In this document: piece after piece, positions 50,396 through 58,730 of the stretch
Numbering within the stretch: the first letter of the stretch is position 1
Layout: each line of letters begins with the position of its first letter
Assembly: GCF_010894405.1 (NCBI RefSeq)
Contig: NZ_JAAIYA010000013.1
Span: forward strand, 124,001-188,000
Origin: Pyxidicoccus caerfyrddinensis
GTDB taxonomy: Bacteria > Myxococcota > Myxococcia > Myxococcales > Myxococcaceae
Reading direction: 5' to 3'
DNA: 64,000 bases
Position numbers and translations under genes: made by a program
The notes under the pieces: model-generated
Database searches by the model: none
What the model was told of the DNA's origin: nothing
What the model saw: only the letters and a program-made list of their open reading frames with translations

Positions 50396-51385
50396 ATGCA
50401 GAAGCGCAAACTTGGAAAGAGCAATCTGGAGGTTTCGGCCATCGGTCTCGGCTGCATGGGACTGAGCTTTGGCTATGGCCCGGCAACGGACACGCAGGAG
50501 GCCATCAAGCTCATCCGGTCGGCCTTCGAGCGCGGCGTCACCTTCTTCGACACCGCCGAAGCGTACGGTCCCTACAAGAACGAAGAGGTCGTGGGCGAGG
50601 CCCTTGCCCCCTTCCGGGACCAGGTGGTCATCGCCACCAAGTTCGGCTTCGAGTTCGATTCGAGTGGCGGACAGAGCGGCATGAACAGCCGGCCGGAGCA
50701 CATCCGGGAAGTCGCCGAGGCGGCGCTCAAGCGGCTCAAGACCGACCGCATCGATCTCTTCTATCAGCACCGCGTCGACCCGAACGTGCCCATCGAGGAA
50801 GTCGCTGGCACGGTGAAGGAGCTGATCAAGCAAGGCAAGGTCAAGCACTTCGGCATGTCCGAAGCCAGCGTGCAGACGCTCCGGCGCGCGCATGCGGTGC
50901 AGCCGGTCACCGCCCTCCAGAGCGAATACTCCCTGTGGTGGCGGGAACCCGAGAAGGAGGTCCTGCCGGCCTGCGAGGAGCTCGGGATTGGCTTCGTGCC
51001 CTTCTCCCCGCTGGGCAAGGGCTTCCTCACGGGTGCCATCGACGAGAGCACGACGTTCGACAGCAAGGACTTCCGCAACATCGTCCCGCGCTTCACGCCG
51101 GAGGCCCGAACGGCGAACCAGGCCCTGGTGGAGCTGCTCGGCGAAATCGCGGCCCGGAAGAAGGCGACGCGCGCCCAGCTCGCACTCGCGTGGCTGCTGG
51201 CCCAGAAGCCGTGGATCGTGCCCATCCCGGGTACCACCAAGCTGCATCGCCTGGAGGAGAACGTCGGAGCGGCGGCCGTGAAGCTGACGCCCGAGGAGCT
51301 CCGCGACATCGAAGGCGCCCTCTCCAAGATCACGGTGCAGGGAGACCGTTATCCCGCGCACCTCCAGGCCCGGGTCGGTCGCTGA
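50396..51385 (+). CDS. Aldo-keto reductase
   Basis: Protein of 329 residues, AKR fold with the full tetrad Asp52 and Tyr57 (FFDTAEAYG), Lys82 (IATKFGF) and His125 (FYQHRVD). NADPH-binding text I-P-G-T-T-K-L-H-R-L-E-E-N follows. It resembles the AKR13/YakC group that reduces aldehydes or methylglyoxal-like compounds. The ribosome site AGGAGAAGAGG precedes ATG 50396. Stand-alone gene. Confidence 0.95.
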   Translation: MQKRKLGKSNLEVSAIGLGCMGLSFGYGPATDTQEAIKLIRSAFERGVTFFDTAEAYGPYKNEEVVGEALAPFRDQVVIATKFGFEFDSSGGQSGMNSRPEHIREVAEAALKRLKTDRIDLFYQHRVDPNVPIEEVAGTVKELIKQGKVKHFGMSEASVQTLRRAHAVQPVTALQSEYSLWWREPEKEVLPACEELGIGFVPFSPLGKGFLTGAIDESTTFDSKDFRNIVPRFTPEARTANQALVELLGEIAARKKATRAQLALAWLLAQKPWIVPIPGTTKLHRLEENVGAAAVKLTPEELRDIEGALSKITVQGDRYPAHLQARVGR

Positions 51386-51607
51386 GCGTCGAGGTCAGCC
51401 TTTCAAAGGGCACCAGGTATCCCGGAAGAGTGTTGCGGCCCTGGTTGTCAAATTGGCTCAATCGCCAGAGCTGGAAGTCCGTCGCAGCCTGGGAGTGAGC
51501 AGACCCGGGTAGAGGTCGGGCACCTCCTTCACACTCACCAGCCCGGGTGAGGAGGGCGCACCGGATTATCAAGCGGGGGTTGACGGCCTATTGGCGGCCC
51601 GGCACCG

Positions 51608-51763
51608 GTCCGCGCGTACATCGAAAGGCTGCTGCCCGGCGTGCTGGAGGGCAAGGTCCAACCCGGCCGCGTCTTCGACCGCACCGCCAGCCTCGACGAA
51701 GTGCCCCAGGGCTACCGTGCGATGAACGACCGCGAGGTCCTCAAGGTCCTCATTCGCCCTTGA
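51608..51763 (+). pseudogene. Zinc-type alcohol dehydrogenase, C-terminal fragment
   Basis: The frame 51608-51763 reads YIERLLPGVLEGKVQPGRVF then DRTASLDEVPQGYRAMNDRE and KVLIRP stop, the conserved end of MDR-type zinc alcohol dehydrogenases/quinone reductases. There is no start or upstream domain. A relic of about 50 codons. Confidence 0.6.
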
Positions 51764-51862
51764 ACAGGCGTCGCCGCGCTCCTGCTCGACCTTCTCCAAG
51801 GCAGGTGATACCGGCACGACCGGGCGTGGTCTATCGACGCCCTTCCACGGAGGTTCCAGCAG

Positions 51863-52555
51863 ATGAAGAGAACGCAACGCCCGTACGTGATTTGCCACAT
51901 GGTGCCGTCGCTCGATGGGCGCATCGTCACCTCGGGCTGGAAGCTCCCGCCTGGCGTCACCGCCGAGTACGAGCGCACGGCGCAGACGTTCCACGCGGAT
52001 GCGTGGATGATTGGCCGCATCTCCATGGAGCCCTACGCCGGGAAGGCGAAGGTGCCGGCGCGCAAGGCGCGGCAGCCCATTCCACGGACGGACTTCATCG
52101 CGCGGCGCGACGCGGAGTCCTACGCCATCGCGCTCGACCCCTCCGGCAAGCTCCGTTGGACTTCGAGCTCCATCGATGAAGAGCACGTCATCTCGGTCCT
52201 GACCGAGGACGTTTCGGACGACTACCTGGCCTTCCTCCAGGCCAAGGGCGTCTCGTACCTGTTCGGTGGGAAGCGGGACCTCAACCTGAAGCAGGTGCTC
52301 GAGAAGCTCCGGAAGGAGTTCGGCATCAAGCGGCTGCTCCTGGAGGGAGGCGGGAAGATCAACGGCTCCTTCCTGGCCGCGGACCTCATCGACGAGCTGA
52401 GCGTGCTGGTGGCGCCCGTGGCGGATGGCTCCATCGGCACCCCGTCGCTCTTCGATGCGCGAGAAGGGAAGGGGCCTGTGCGCCACCTCAAGCTGGTCTC
52501 CTTCGAGAAGCGCAGGGGCGACCTGCTCTGGCTGCGCTACAAGCTGAAGCGCTGA
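51863..52555 (+). CDS. RibD C-terminal-domain (DHFR-like) protein
   Basis: Protein of 230 residues. Begins RPYVICHMVPSLDGRIVTSGW (substrate/cofactor strand S-L-D-G-R), with ADAWMIGRISMEPY and the NADPH-binding I-K-R-L-L-L-E-G-G-G-K-I-N-G-S-F-L. These are marks of 5-amino-6-(5-phosphoribosylamino)uracil-reductase-like proteins. It lacks the RibD deaminase half, so a role in riboflavin synthesis is unlikely. A second RibD-like gene is at 43940-44545. Confidence 0.9.
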   Translation: MKRTQRPYVICHMVPSLDGRIVTSGWKLPPGVTAEYERTAQTFHADAWMIGRISMEPYAGKAKVPARKARQPIPRTDFIARRDAESYAIALDPSGKLRWTSSSIDEEHVISVLTEDVSDDYLAFLQAKGVSYLFGGKRDLNLKQVLEKLRKEFGIKRLLLEGGGKINGSFLAADLIDELSVLVAPVADGSIGTPSLFDAREGKGPVRHLKLVSFEKRRGDLLWLRYKLKR

Positions 52556-52600
52556 CCCTCCGGGCACACGGGGAGTGGCCCGTCGTCCGCAGCCGAGCGC

Positions 52601-53749
52601 CTACCCTGCGCGCGCGATGGCCAGCTTCGCCGTGTACTGGCCCGCGGCACCCGGCCGCGGCTGGAGCGTCAGCACGCCGGTCCAGGGTTCGCCCTTGCGC
52701 CCGCTGAAGCGCCAATCGCTGCGCAGCGGCGAGGCCGCGCTCGCGGATGCAGGCTCGAGGCGCGTCCACCTGCCTGCCGCGAGCCCCTGGCCCAGCTGCG
52801 TCATCAACTGCGTCGCGCTCAGGGCGGAGCGCCCCTCGAGGACCAGCTCCCAGCGGTCGGTGCCCCCCTCGGTGCTCGCGATGTCCCAGTCGCCGAGCGC
52901 GTCCACGTCCACCTGGGGGATGAGCCGGTCGGCGAGCGCGGCGCGCACGAAGCTCGCGCGGGGGCGCCAGTCGTACTCGCCCGCGAGCGCCACCCGCTGC
53001 GCGAGCCCCAGGCCATCCAGCTTGGACACCACGTGCAGCGCTCCGTCGATGCCCGCGGCGAGCCCCGCGGTGGTGATGATGCGGCCGTTGTCCACGAAGC
53101 GCTGGTCGTCCACGACCTTGACCTTTGGGAAGGCGGCCTGGAACTTCTCGAGGTTGATGTACGTGGTCGTCGCGCTCAGTCCGTCGAGCAGGCCTGCATT
53201 CGCCAGGATGAAGGCGCCGTTGCAGACGGACATCAGCTGCTGCACACGGGTGCTCTGCTGCTTCACCCACGCGAGCGTCGGCGCGCTGTGCTGCGCCTCC
53301 GTCACCCCGCCGCCGGGCACCACGACGACGTCGGCCTGCGGGGCATCGGCGAACGCATGCTTCGGCACGACGGTCATCCCCATCGCGGTGGTCACCGGCG
53401 CCCGCGTCTCGGCGACCGTGAACACGTCGTAGTTCGCGCCGCCGAACACCTCGTAGGGGCCCGTGTAGTCGATGATCTCCACGCCGTTGAAGATGAGGAT
53501 GGCGACCTTCTTGCGCGGCGGGGCGGGCGCTGCCGCCTCCTGCTGCTCGACCAGCTTCATCCCGCACAGCGGGCAGGTGCCCGGCTTGTCGTGCACCTTC
53601 GCATCACAGGGCTGCGCACAGGGAGGGCAGACGTAGTGCTTCGCATGCGTCGCCGCGGGCTCCACGGCGGAGGCCCCGCCCGAGACGAGGACGAGGACGA
53701 GGGCGAGCAGGAGGAGGGCAGCTCGGTGGAAGAGGCGGTTCGGTTTCAT
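52601..53749 (-). CDS. Exported DJ-1/PfpI-like protein with a Cys metal-binding module
   Basis: Protein of 382 residues; signal MKPNRLFHRAALLLLALVLVLVSGGASA. A short Cys domain (C-P-P-C-A-Q-P-C...G-T-C-P-L-C-G-M-K-L) resembles the heavy-metal-binding module of P-type ATPase and CusF-type proteins. Next comes a DJ-1/PfpI-like domain with nucleophile Cys in S-V-C-N-G-A-F-I-L-A-N-A-G (elbow) and a conserved Glu near its N-terminus (N-G-V-E-I-I-D-Y-T-G-P-Y-E). The C-terminal ~120 residues are unassigned. The exported location is rare for this fold. Co-transcribed with the GlxA regulator, 14 bp downstream of it. Confidence 0.85.
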   Translation of the reverse strand: MKPNRLFHRAALLLLALVLVLVSGGASAVEPAATHAKHYVCPPCAQPCDAKVHDKPGTCPLCGMKLVEQQEAAAPAPPRKKVAILIFNGVEIIDYTGPYEVFGGANYDVFTVAETRAPVTTAMGMTVVPKHAFADAPQADVVVVPGGGVTEAQHSAPTLAWVKQQSTRVQQLMSVCNGAFILANAGLLDGLSATTTYINLEKFQAAFPKVKVVDDQRFVDNGRIITTAGLAAGIDGALHVVSKLDGLGLAQRVALAGEYDWRPRASFVRAALADRLIPQVDVDALGDWDIASTEGGTDRWELVLEGRSALSATQLMTQLGQGLAAGRWTRLEPASASAASPLRSDWRFSGRKGEPWTGVLTLQPRPGAAGQYTAKLAIARAG

Positions 53750-53763
53750 TCGAGGCTCCGGGT

Positions 53764-54813
53764 TCAGGCGGTTGGGGCAACGGAGTGCCGGTTGAAGCGT
53801 TCGCGGTACTGGCCGGGCGGGATGCCCACCTTGTGGAGGAAGGCGCGGCGCATGGCCTCCGGGGTGCCGAGCCCGCTCATCGCGCACACGGCCTCGAGGT
53901 CCTCCGAGGACTCCTCGAGCAGGCGGCGCGCGGTCTCCACGCGGGTGGAGGTCACGAAGCGCGCCGGGGTCATCCCCACCTCGCGCGTGAATACCCGGGC
54001 GAAGTTGCGCGGGCTCATCGCCACGCGCCGGGCGAGGGTGGGCACCGAGAGGTCCGCGCGCGGGTGGTCCTGGATGTACGCCTGCAGCTCACGCAGCGGC
54101 TCCTGCTCCGCGAGCTGCACGGAGAGCTGCGCGCTGAACTGCGCCTGGCCCCCGGGGCGGCGCAGGTACATCACCAGGGCCCGGGCCGTCTCCAGCGCCG
54201 CCTCGCGGCCATGGTCCTCCTCCACGAGCGCGAGGGCCAGGTCCATGCCCGCGGTGACGCCCGCGGTGGTGTAGAGCGCTCCCTCCCGCACGAAGATGCG
54301 GTCGGACTCCACCTGGATGCCGGGGTACTTGCGGGCGAGCGCGTCGCACGAGGCCCAATGGGTGGTGGCGCGGCGGCCCTCGAGCAGCCCCGCCTCGGCG
54401 AGGAAGAAGGCCCCGGTGCAGACGGAAGCGAGCCTCCGCACTCCACCCGCCTGAAGGCGAATCCAGCGCAGGAGCGGCGGATGCGTGCAATAGCGCTCCG
54501 CGCCCCGCCCTCCCGCGATGAGCAGGGTGTCGATGCCGCGGCGCACCTCGTCGAAGCGGCGGTCGGCGTGCAGCCGCAGCCCCGAGGACGCGGGGAACGC
54601 TCCGCGCTTCAGCCCGATGATTTCGACCTGGTAGGCATCGTCGCCGCGCAGGCCACTGTCCTTGAGCCAGCGCGACGCGCGCGCGAAGACCTCGAGGGGC
54701 CCCATGACGTCCAGCATCTGCACGTCCGGGTAGGCCAGCATTGCCACCCGGCGGGTCTTCGGGGGCAGGGCGGCGGTGCGGGCGGCCTTGGGCCGTGGGG
54801 CGCGCGTGGACAT
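53764..54813 (-). CDS. GlxA-family regulator (DJ-1-like plus AraC HTH)
   Basis: Protein of 349 residues from ATG 54813. N-terminal DJ-1/PfpI-like domain (VAMLAYPDVQMLDVMGPLEVFARA, and the elbow S-V-C-T-G-A-F-F-L-A-E-A-G). C-terminal AraC-type double HTH (DLSVPTLARRVAMSPRNFARVFTREVGMTPARFVTSTRVETARRLLEESSEDLEAVCAMSGLGTPEAMRRAFLHKVGIPPGQYRERF). The downstream gene encodes an exported DJ-1 protein, so regulator and partner share a sensor-type domain. Confidence 0.95.
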   Translation of the reverse strand: MSTRAPRPKAARTAALPPKTRRVAMLAYPDVQMLDVMGPLEVFARASRWLKDSGLRGDDAYQVEIIGLKRGAFPASSGLRLHADRRFDEVRRGIDTLLIAGGRGAERYCTHPPLLRWIRLQAGGVRRLASVCTGAFFLAEAGLLEGRRATTHWASCDALARKYPGIQVESDRIFVREGALYTTAGVTAGMDLALALVEEDHGREAALETARALVMYLRRPGGQAQFSAQLSVQLAEQEPLRELQAYIQDHPRADLSVPTLARRVAMSPRNFARVFTREVGMTPARFVTSTRVETARRLLEESSEDLEAVCAMSGLGTPEAMRRAFLHKVGIPPGQYRERFNRHSVAPTA

Positions 54814-54993
54814 GGTGACACCATGCGACCACGCGGCGTTGGAGACAATGACGCCGTTCCCACGTTTTCTGCCATCTCCATGCTCACGGCGGCGGCCCGA
54901 GCGCACGGAAGCCCTTCACGAGGAGCTGTGATGGGCTGCGGCGCATCAGTGACCGTCGCACGAGACCTGCGGCCATGAGCCCCGCTTTGGATT

Positions 54994-55749
54994 TCAGACC
55001 TGGGCTTGCCCGCCATCGGCGAAGAGCTCGGAGCCGTTGACGAAGCTCGAGTCGTCGGAGGCCAGGAAGACCGCTGCCTTGGCGATTTCATCGGCCTCAC
55101 CCACCCGGCCCATTGGAACCTGGGAGGCGAGCATGTCGAGCAGGCCCTGCTGCTGCGCGGCGTCTGGCCCGGCGAGGTTGACCAGGCCTGGCGTGCGCGT
55201 CGAGCCAGGGCTCAGCACGTTGATGCGGATGCTCCGGTCCTTGAGGTCCAGAATCCAGTTGCGCGCGAAGCTGCGGACCGCCGCCTTGGTCGCGGCATAG
55301 ACGCTGAAGGCCGGGGTTCCCACGGTGCCCGCGGTCGAGCCGGTCAGGATGACCGAGGCCCCCTTGGCCAGCAGCGGCAGCGCCTTCTGGACCGTGAAGA
55401 GCACGCCCTTCACGTTGCGGCCGAACGTGTCGTCGAACTGCTCCTCGGTGATGGCGCCGAGCGGCAGCATCGAGCCGCCACCCGCGTTGGCGAAGAGCAC
55501 GTCGATGCGGCCCTTCTCCTCGCGCACTTGGGCGAACAGCCGGTCGAGGTCCGGAAGGCTCGATGCGTCGGCGCGCACGCCCGTGGCGCTCTTGCCGAGT
55601 GCCGCGACGGCCGCGTCGAGCTCCGCCTGGCGGCGACCGGTGATGTACACGTGCGCGCCCTCGGCGATGAACCGCCGGGCGGCTGCGAGGCCGATGCCGC
55701 TGTTCGCGCCGGTGATGACGGCCACTTTTCCTTCGAGCTTGCGTGACAT
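54994..55749 (-). CDS. Short-chain dehydrogenase/reductase
   Basis: Protein of 251 residues, classical SDR: V-A-V-I-T-G-A-N-S-G-I-G (cofactor), N-A-G-G-G, catalytic Ser in TGSTAG, and Y-A-A-T-K. C-terminus FVNGSELFADGGQAQV. Ribosome site AGGAG, 6 nt, ATG; this site lies inside an inverted repeat (55751-55776). It is downstream of a LysR gene on the same strand, 107 bp away, and is a candidate target. Confidence 0.95.
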   Translation of the reverse strand: MSRKLEGKVAVITGANSGIGLAAARRFIAEGAHVYITGRRQAELDAAVAALGKSATGVRADASSLPDLDRLFAQVREEKGRIDVLFANAGGGSMLPLGAITEEQFDDTFGRNVKGVLFTVQKALPLLAKGASVILTGSTAGTVGTPAFSVYAATKAAVRSFARNWILDLKDRSIRINVLSPGSTRTPGLVNLAGPDAAQQQGLLDMLASQVPMGRVGEADEIAKAAVFLASDDSSFVNGSELFADGGQAQV

Positions 55750-55750
55750 G

Positions 55751-55776
55751 TGAATCTCCTGAGGTGTGGAGATTCA
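55751..55776. promoter_or_regulatory. Inverted repeat covering the SDR ribosome site
   Basis: Perfect 9-bp arms TGAATCTCC / GGAGATTCA with an 8-nt spacer TGAGGTGT, immediately before the SDR start (55749). The minus-strand arm contains the AGGAG ribosome site. It may be an operator for the neighbouring LysR or a translational hairpin. Confidence 0.45.
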
Positions 55777-55856
55777 TGTACCGGCACGCGCAGGCCTCCG
55801 AAACCGCAAGAACTGCAAACCATCATTGCAGGAATGCAAAGGCCGCGGAGGCCGGC

Positions 55857-56774
55857 TCAACGCGGCCAGCGCCACGTGGGCTTGGAGAGGTGCTCCGCGA
55901 AGAAGGTGGCGAGCGCTTCGACCTTGGCCGGGCGTACACCCGCGGCGGGCGTCACGAAGTAGAGGCCGCCGGGGGGCAGCGGCCAGTCCTTCAGGAGCAC
56001 CTCCATCCTTCCGTCGAGGAGGTACTCGCTCGCGATGAATTCGGGCAGCTCCGCAATGGCGAGACCCGCGAGCACGGTGGGCACCAGGGCATCCGCATTG
56101 GTGACGCGAAGCCGGCCGGAAGGGGTGAGGCTTTCCTCCTTGCCCGCGGCATTGACGAACCGCCAGGCTTCGCTCCGCGCACGGTAGACGTAGCCAAGGC
56201 AGTCCCGGTCCATCAGGTCGCGAGGGTGCTTCGGCCGACCGTGCCGCTCCAGGTAGCGCGGCGCCGCGACGATGAAGCGTGAGACGGGACAGAGCCGTCG
56301 CGCGACCAGCGACGGGTCCAGCTGCGCGGAGATCCGCAGCGCCGCGTCGAAGCCCTGTCCCACCAGGTCCACGACCGCGTCCGAGAGGTGGAGATCCACC
56401 GACACCTCCGGATAGGCGCGGAGGAACTTCGGCATCAGCGGCGCCACCCAGCGCAGCCCGAAGGACATGGGCACTGCCAGGCGGATGAGGCCGCGCGGCT
56501 GAGCGGACTGTTCCCGCGCCGCGTGCTCCATGGCCTCCGCATCGTGATAGAGGCGGCTGGCGCTCTCCACCAACGTCCGCCCGAACGCCGTCAGCGCCAA
56601 CTGCCGCGAGGTGCGGTTGAAGAGCCGCGCGCCGAGCCGTTTCTCCAGCCGACTGACGCCACGCGATACGGTCGCGACGGACAGGCCCATGGCTCGCGCG
56701 GCCCCCGCGAAGGAACGCTCCTCGGCCACCTTGGCGAACATCGCCAGCCCTTCGAAGTCCGGCAGTTTCGACAT
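55857..56774 (-). CDS. LysR-family transcriptional regulator
   Basis: Protein of 305 residues from ATG 56774 (MSKLPDFEGLAMF) behind AGGA. HTH: FAKVAEERSFAGAARAMGLSVATVSRGVSRLEKRLGARLFNRTSRQ. Effector domain: GLIRLAVPMSFGLRWVAPLMPKFLRAYPEVSVDLHLSD. Resembles the single-substrate DhcR/PcaQ-like subtype of LysR. Next gene (SDR) shows an operator-like inverted repeat. Confidence 0.92.
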   Translation of the reverse strand: MSKLPDFEGLAMFAKVAEERSFAGAARAMGLSVATVSRGVSRLEKRLGARLFNRTSRQLALTAFGRTLVESASRLYHDAEAMEHAAREQSAQPRGLIRLAVPMSFGLRWVAPLMPKFLRAYPEVSVDLHLSDAVVDLVGQGFDAALRISAQLDPSLVARRLCPVSRFIVAAPRYLERHGRPKHPRDLMDRDCLGYVYRARSEAWRFVNAAGKEESLTPSGRLRVTNADALVPTVLAGLAIAELPEFIASEYLLDGRMEVLLKDWPLPPGGLYFVTPAAGVRPAKVEALATFFAEHLSKPTWRWPR

Positions 56775-56849
56775 CGGCAATCCTGCGACGATGAGTCGCG
56801 GACCTTTCTATTTCCCAATCGAGGAGCGTGGGGGCGTCACCCTCCGCGC

Positions 56850-57695
56850 TCACGGCGGCGGAGGCGCGAGAGCGCGGAAGCCCTCCGCGATGGCGATTCC
56901 GATGTTGGTCAACAAGTCCTGCCGCGCGTTGACCACATAGAGGTGCGGCGTGAGTGCCCAGACCTCGCGCAGCACGCGCCGGGGCGGGGGAGGAGGCTGG
57001 GTGCTCAGCTCCGCCTGGAGCAGCGGCAGCACCTTGTCGGAGAGCCGCAGTGCGGTGTCCATGACGAAGATGGCCAGGTGCGGACGCAGCGCGCGCACGC
57101 GCCGGAAGAACGCGCCCACCTCGTCGGGCGCCAGGTGCTTGGGCGGCGAGGACTTCATCTCCAGGTACAACAGTCGGCCCTCGGCGGCCGCCACCACGTC
57201 CAGGTCCCCGCCCACGTCGGGTGCGTGGAACTTCACGCCCGCGGCCACGTCGAAGCCGAGCCGCACGCGCAGCTCGCGCGCCACGTACCACTCCAGCGTG
57301 CCGCCGAAGCTGGCGGCGGGGTAGCTCAGGCTGTAGCGCCCCGCGTCCTCCCGCGCCGCGAGCCCCAGCGCCACCAGGTCCTCCGCGAACGCGGCCGCCT
57401 GGGACTCCTCCAGGTACTTCGTCGCCTCGGCGGGCTGGAAGGGGCCGCGCCGTAGGATGGCGCCGCGCAGGAAGAGGCGGAACGCGTAGTGGCCGAGCCG
57501 CTCGACCAGCCGCTCCATGCGCTCCGGCTCCAGGTCCGTGGGGAAGGGGAGGTCCAGCGGGGCCACCGTGGGCTGGAAGCCCCGGCGCACCAGCATGGCG
57601 AGCGCCTCACTCCCCGGTGCCAGCAGTTGCCGGGGAGGGGGCGGCGCTTCCGCCGCGCTCAGCTCCAAATCACGGGCCGTCGGAAGGTCCTTCAT
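56850..57695 (-). CDS. PD-(D/E)XK nuclease-like protein
   Basis: Protein of 281 residues; starts 4 bp inside the stop of the LysR gene. An N-terminal helical/winged part (MERLVERLGHYAFRLFLRGAILRRGPFQPAEATKYLEESQ) is followed by a core with G-G-T-L-E135-W-Y-V-A-R...G-G-D164-L-D-V-V-A-A...L-L-Y-L-E179-M-K181-S-S. That is the D...ExK pattern of restriction-endonuclease-like folds. The C-terminus is alpha/beta. It may cut or repair DNA or RNA, or be a non-catalytic derivative; no partner restriction methylase is nearby. Confidence 0.7.
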   Translation of the reverse strand: MKDLPTARDLELSAAEAPPPPRQLLAPGSEALAMLVRRGFQPTVAPLDLPFPTDLEPERMERLVERLGHYAFRLFLRGAILRRGPFQPAEATKYLEESQAAAFAEDLVALGLAAREDAGRYSLSYPAASFGGTLEWYVARELRVRLGFDVAAGVKFHAPDVGGDLDVVAAAEGRLLYLEMKSSPPKHLAPDEVGAFFRRVRALRPHLAIFVMDTALRLSDKVLPLLQAELSTQPPPPPRRVLREVWALTPHLYVVNARQDLLTNIGIAIAEGFRALAPPPP

Positions 57696-58648
57696 TCCGC
57701 AACTCTAGCCCGTCCCCCGCGCGTGCGCAGGCCGGGCGCGCTGGAGCCCGCCGCCTCGGTAATCATCCGCCGCAGCCACTGGTGCGCGGCGTCGTGCTGC
57801 ATCCGCTCGTGCCACAGCTGGCTCACCGTGAAGCCCGCGACTTCAATCGGCGCGCGCAGCAGCTCCAGTCCGAAGGCGGGGGCCAGCAGCCGCGCCACGC
57901 GCTCCGGCGCCATCAGGAGCAGGTCCGTGGAGGCCACGACGAAGGGCGCGAGGAGGAAGTGCGGGACGGCCACCACCACCCTGCGCGCCTTGCCCAGCCG
58001 GCCCAGGGTCTCGTCCACGATGCTGCCGGTGCCGCCCCACGGGGCCACGCTGACGTGGCCGTGCTCCAGGTAGCGCGCCAGGGTGAGCCGCCCGCCCGTC
58101 ACCGGGTGGCCTCGCCGGGCCACGCAGACGAAGCGCTCGCGGAACAGGGCCTGGACGCGGAAGGCCGCGGGCACCTCGCCGAAGATGCCGAGCGCCACGT
58201 CGATTCCGCCGCGCTCCAGGTCCGCCAGCGTGCTGTCGTTGGGCGGCCGCATGCGCACGGACACGCCGGAGGCCGAGCGGGTCAGCTCGCGCACCAGCGG
58301 CGGTAGCACCACCATTCCCGCCAGGTCCGCCGAGGACACCCAGAAGGTCCGCGTGGAGCGCTCGGGGTCGAAGCCCCGGGCCCCGCGCAGCGCGCTGCCC
58401 AGGCGCTCCAGGGACTCGCGCAGCGCCGGGGCGAGCGACTCCGCCAGCGGCGTGGGCACCATGCGCCCTCCGGTGGGCACCACCAGCGGGTCCCCCAGCC
58501 GCTGCCGCAGCCGGCCCAGGGCGTGGCTCACGGCGGACTGGGTGACGCCGAGCTTCGCCGCGGCGGCGCGGTTGCTGCCCTCGGTGAGCACCGCGTCGAG
58601 GACGGCGAGCAGGTTCAGGTCGCGCAGGTCGATGTGAAGATTGTTCAT
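57692..58648 (-). CDS. LysR-family transcriptional regulator
   Basis: Protein of 318 residues. HTH: LNLLAVLDAVLTEGSNRAAAAKLGVTQSAVSHALGRLRQRLGDPLVV, the NodD/LeuO-like subtype. Effector domain with STRTFWVSSADLAGMVVLPPLVREL and YLEHGHVSVAPWGGTGSIVDETLGRLG. The stop overlaps the PD-(D/E)XK gene start by 4 bp, so the pair is one operon, an unusual combination. Divergent from the secreted APCDD1-like gene (82 bp). Confidence 0.92.
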   Translation of the reverse strand: MNNLHIDLRDLNLLAVLDAVLTEGSNRAAAAKLGVTQSAVSHALGRLRQRLGDPLVVPTGGRMVPTPLAESLAPALRESLERLGSALRGARGFDPERSTRTFWVSSADLAGMVVLPPLVRELTRSASGVSVRMRPPNDSTLADLERGGIDVALGIFGEVPAAFRVQALFRERFVCVARRGHPVTGGRLTLARYLEHGHVSVAPWGGTGSIVDETLGRLGKARRVVVAVPHFLLAPFVVASTDLLLMAPERVARLLAPAFGLELLRAPIEVAGFTVSQLWHERMQHDAAHQWLRRMITEAAGSSAPGLRTRGGRARVAE

Positions 58649-58730
58649 CGGAGCAGTGACGGCGTTTCAGTCGATTCATGCCGGTGCCCGAGCCTACCTT
58701 GCTTCCGCGACACACCACCCCGGAGACACC

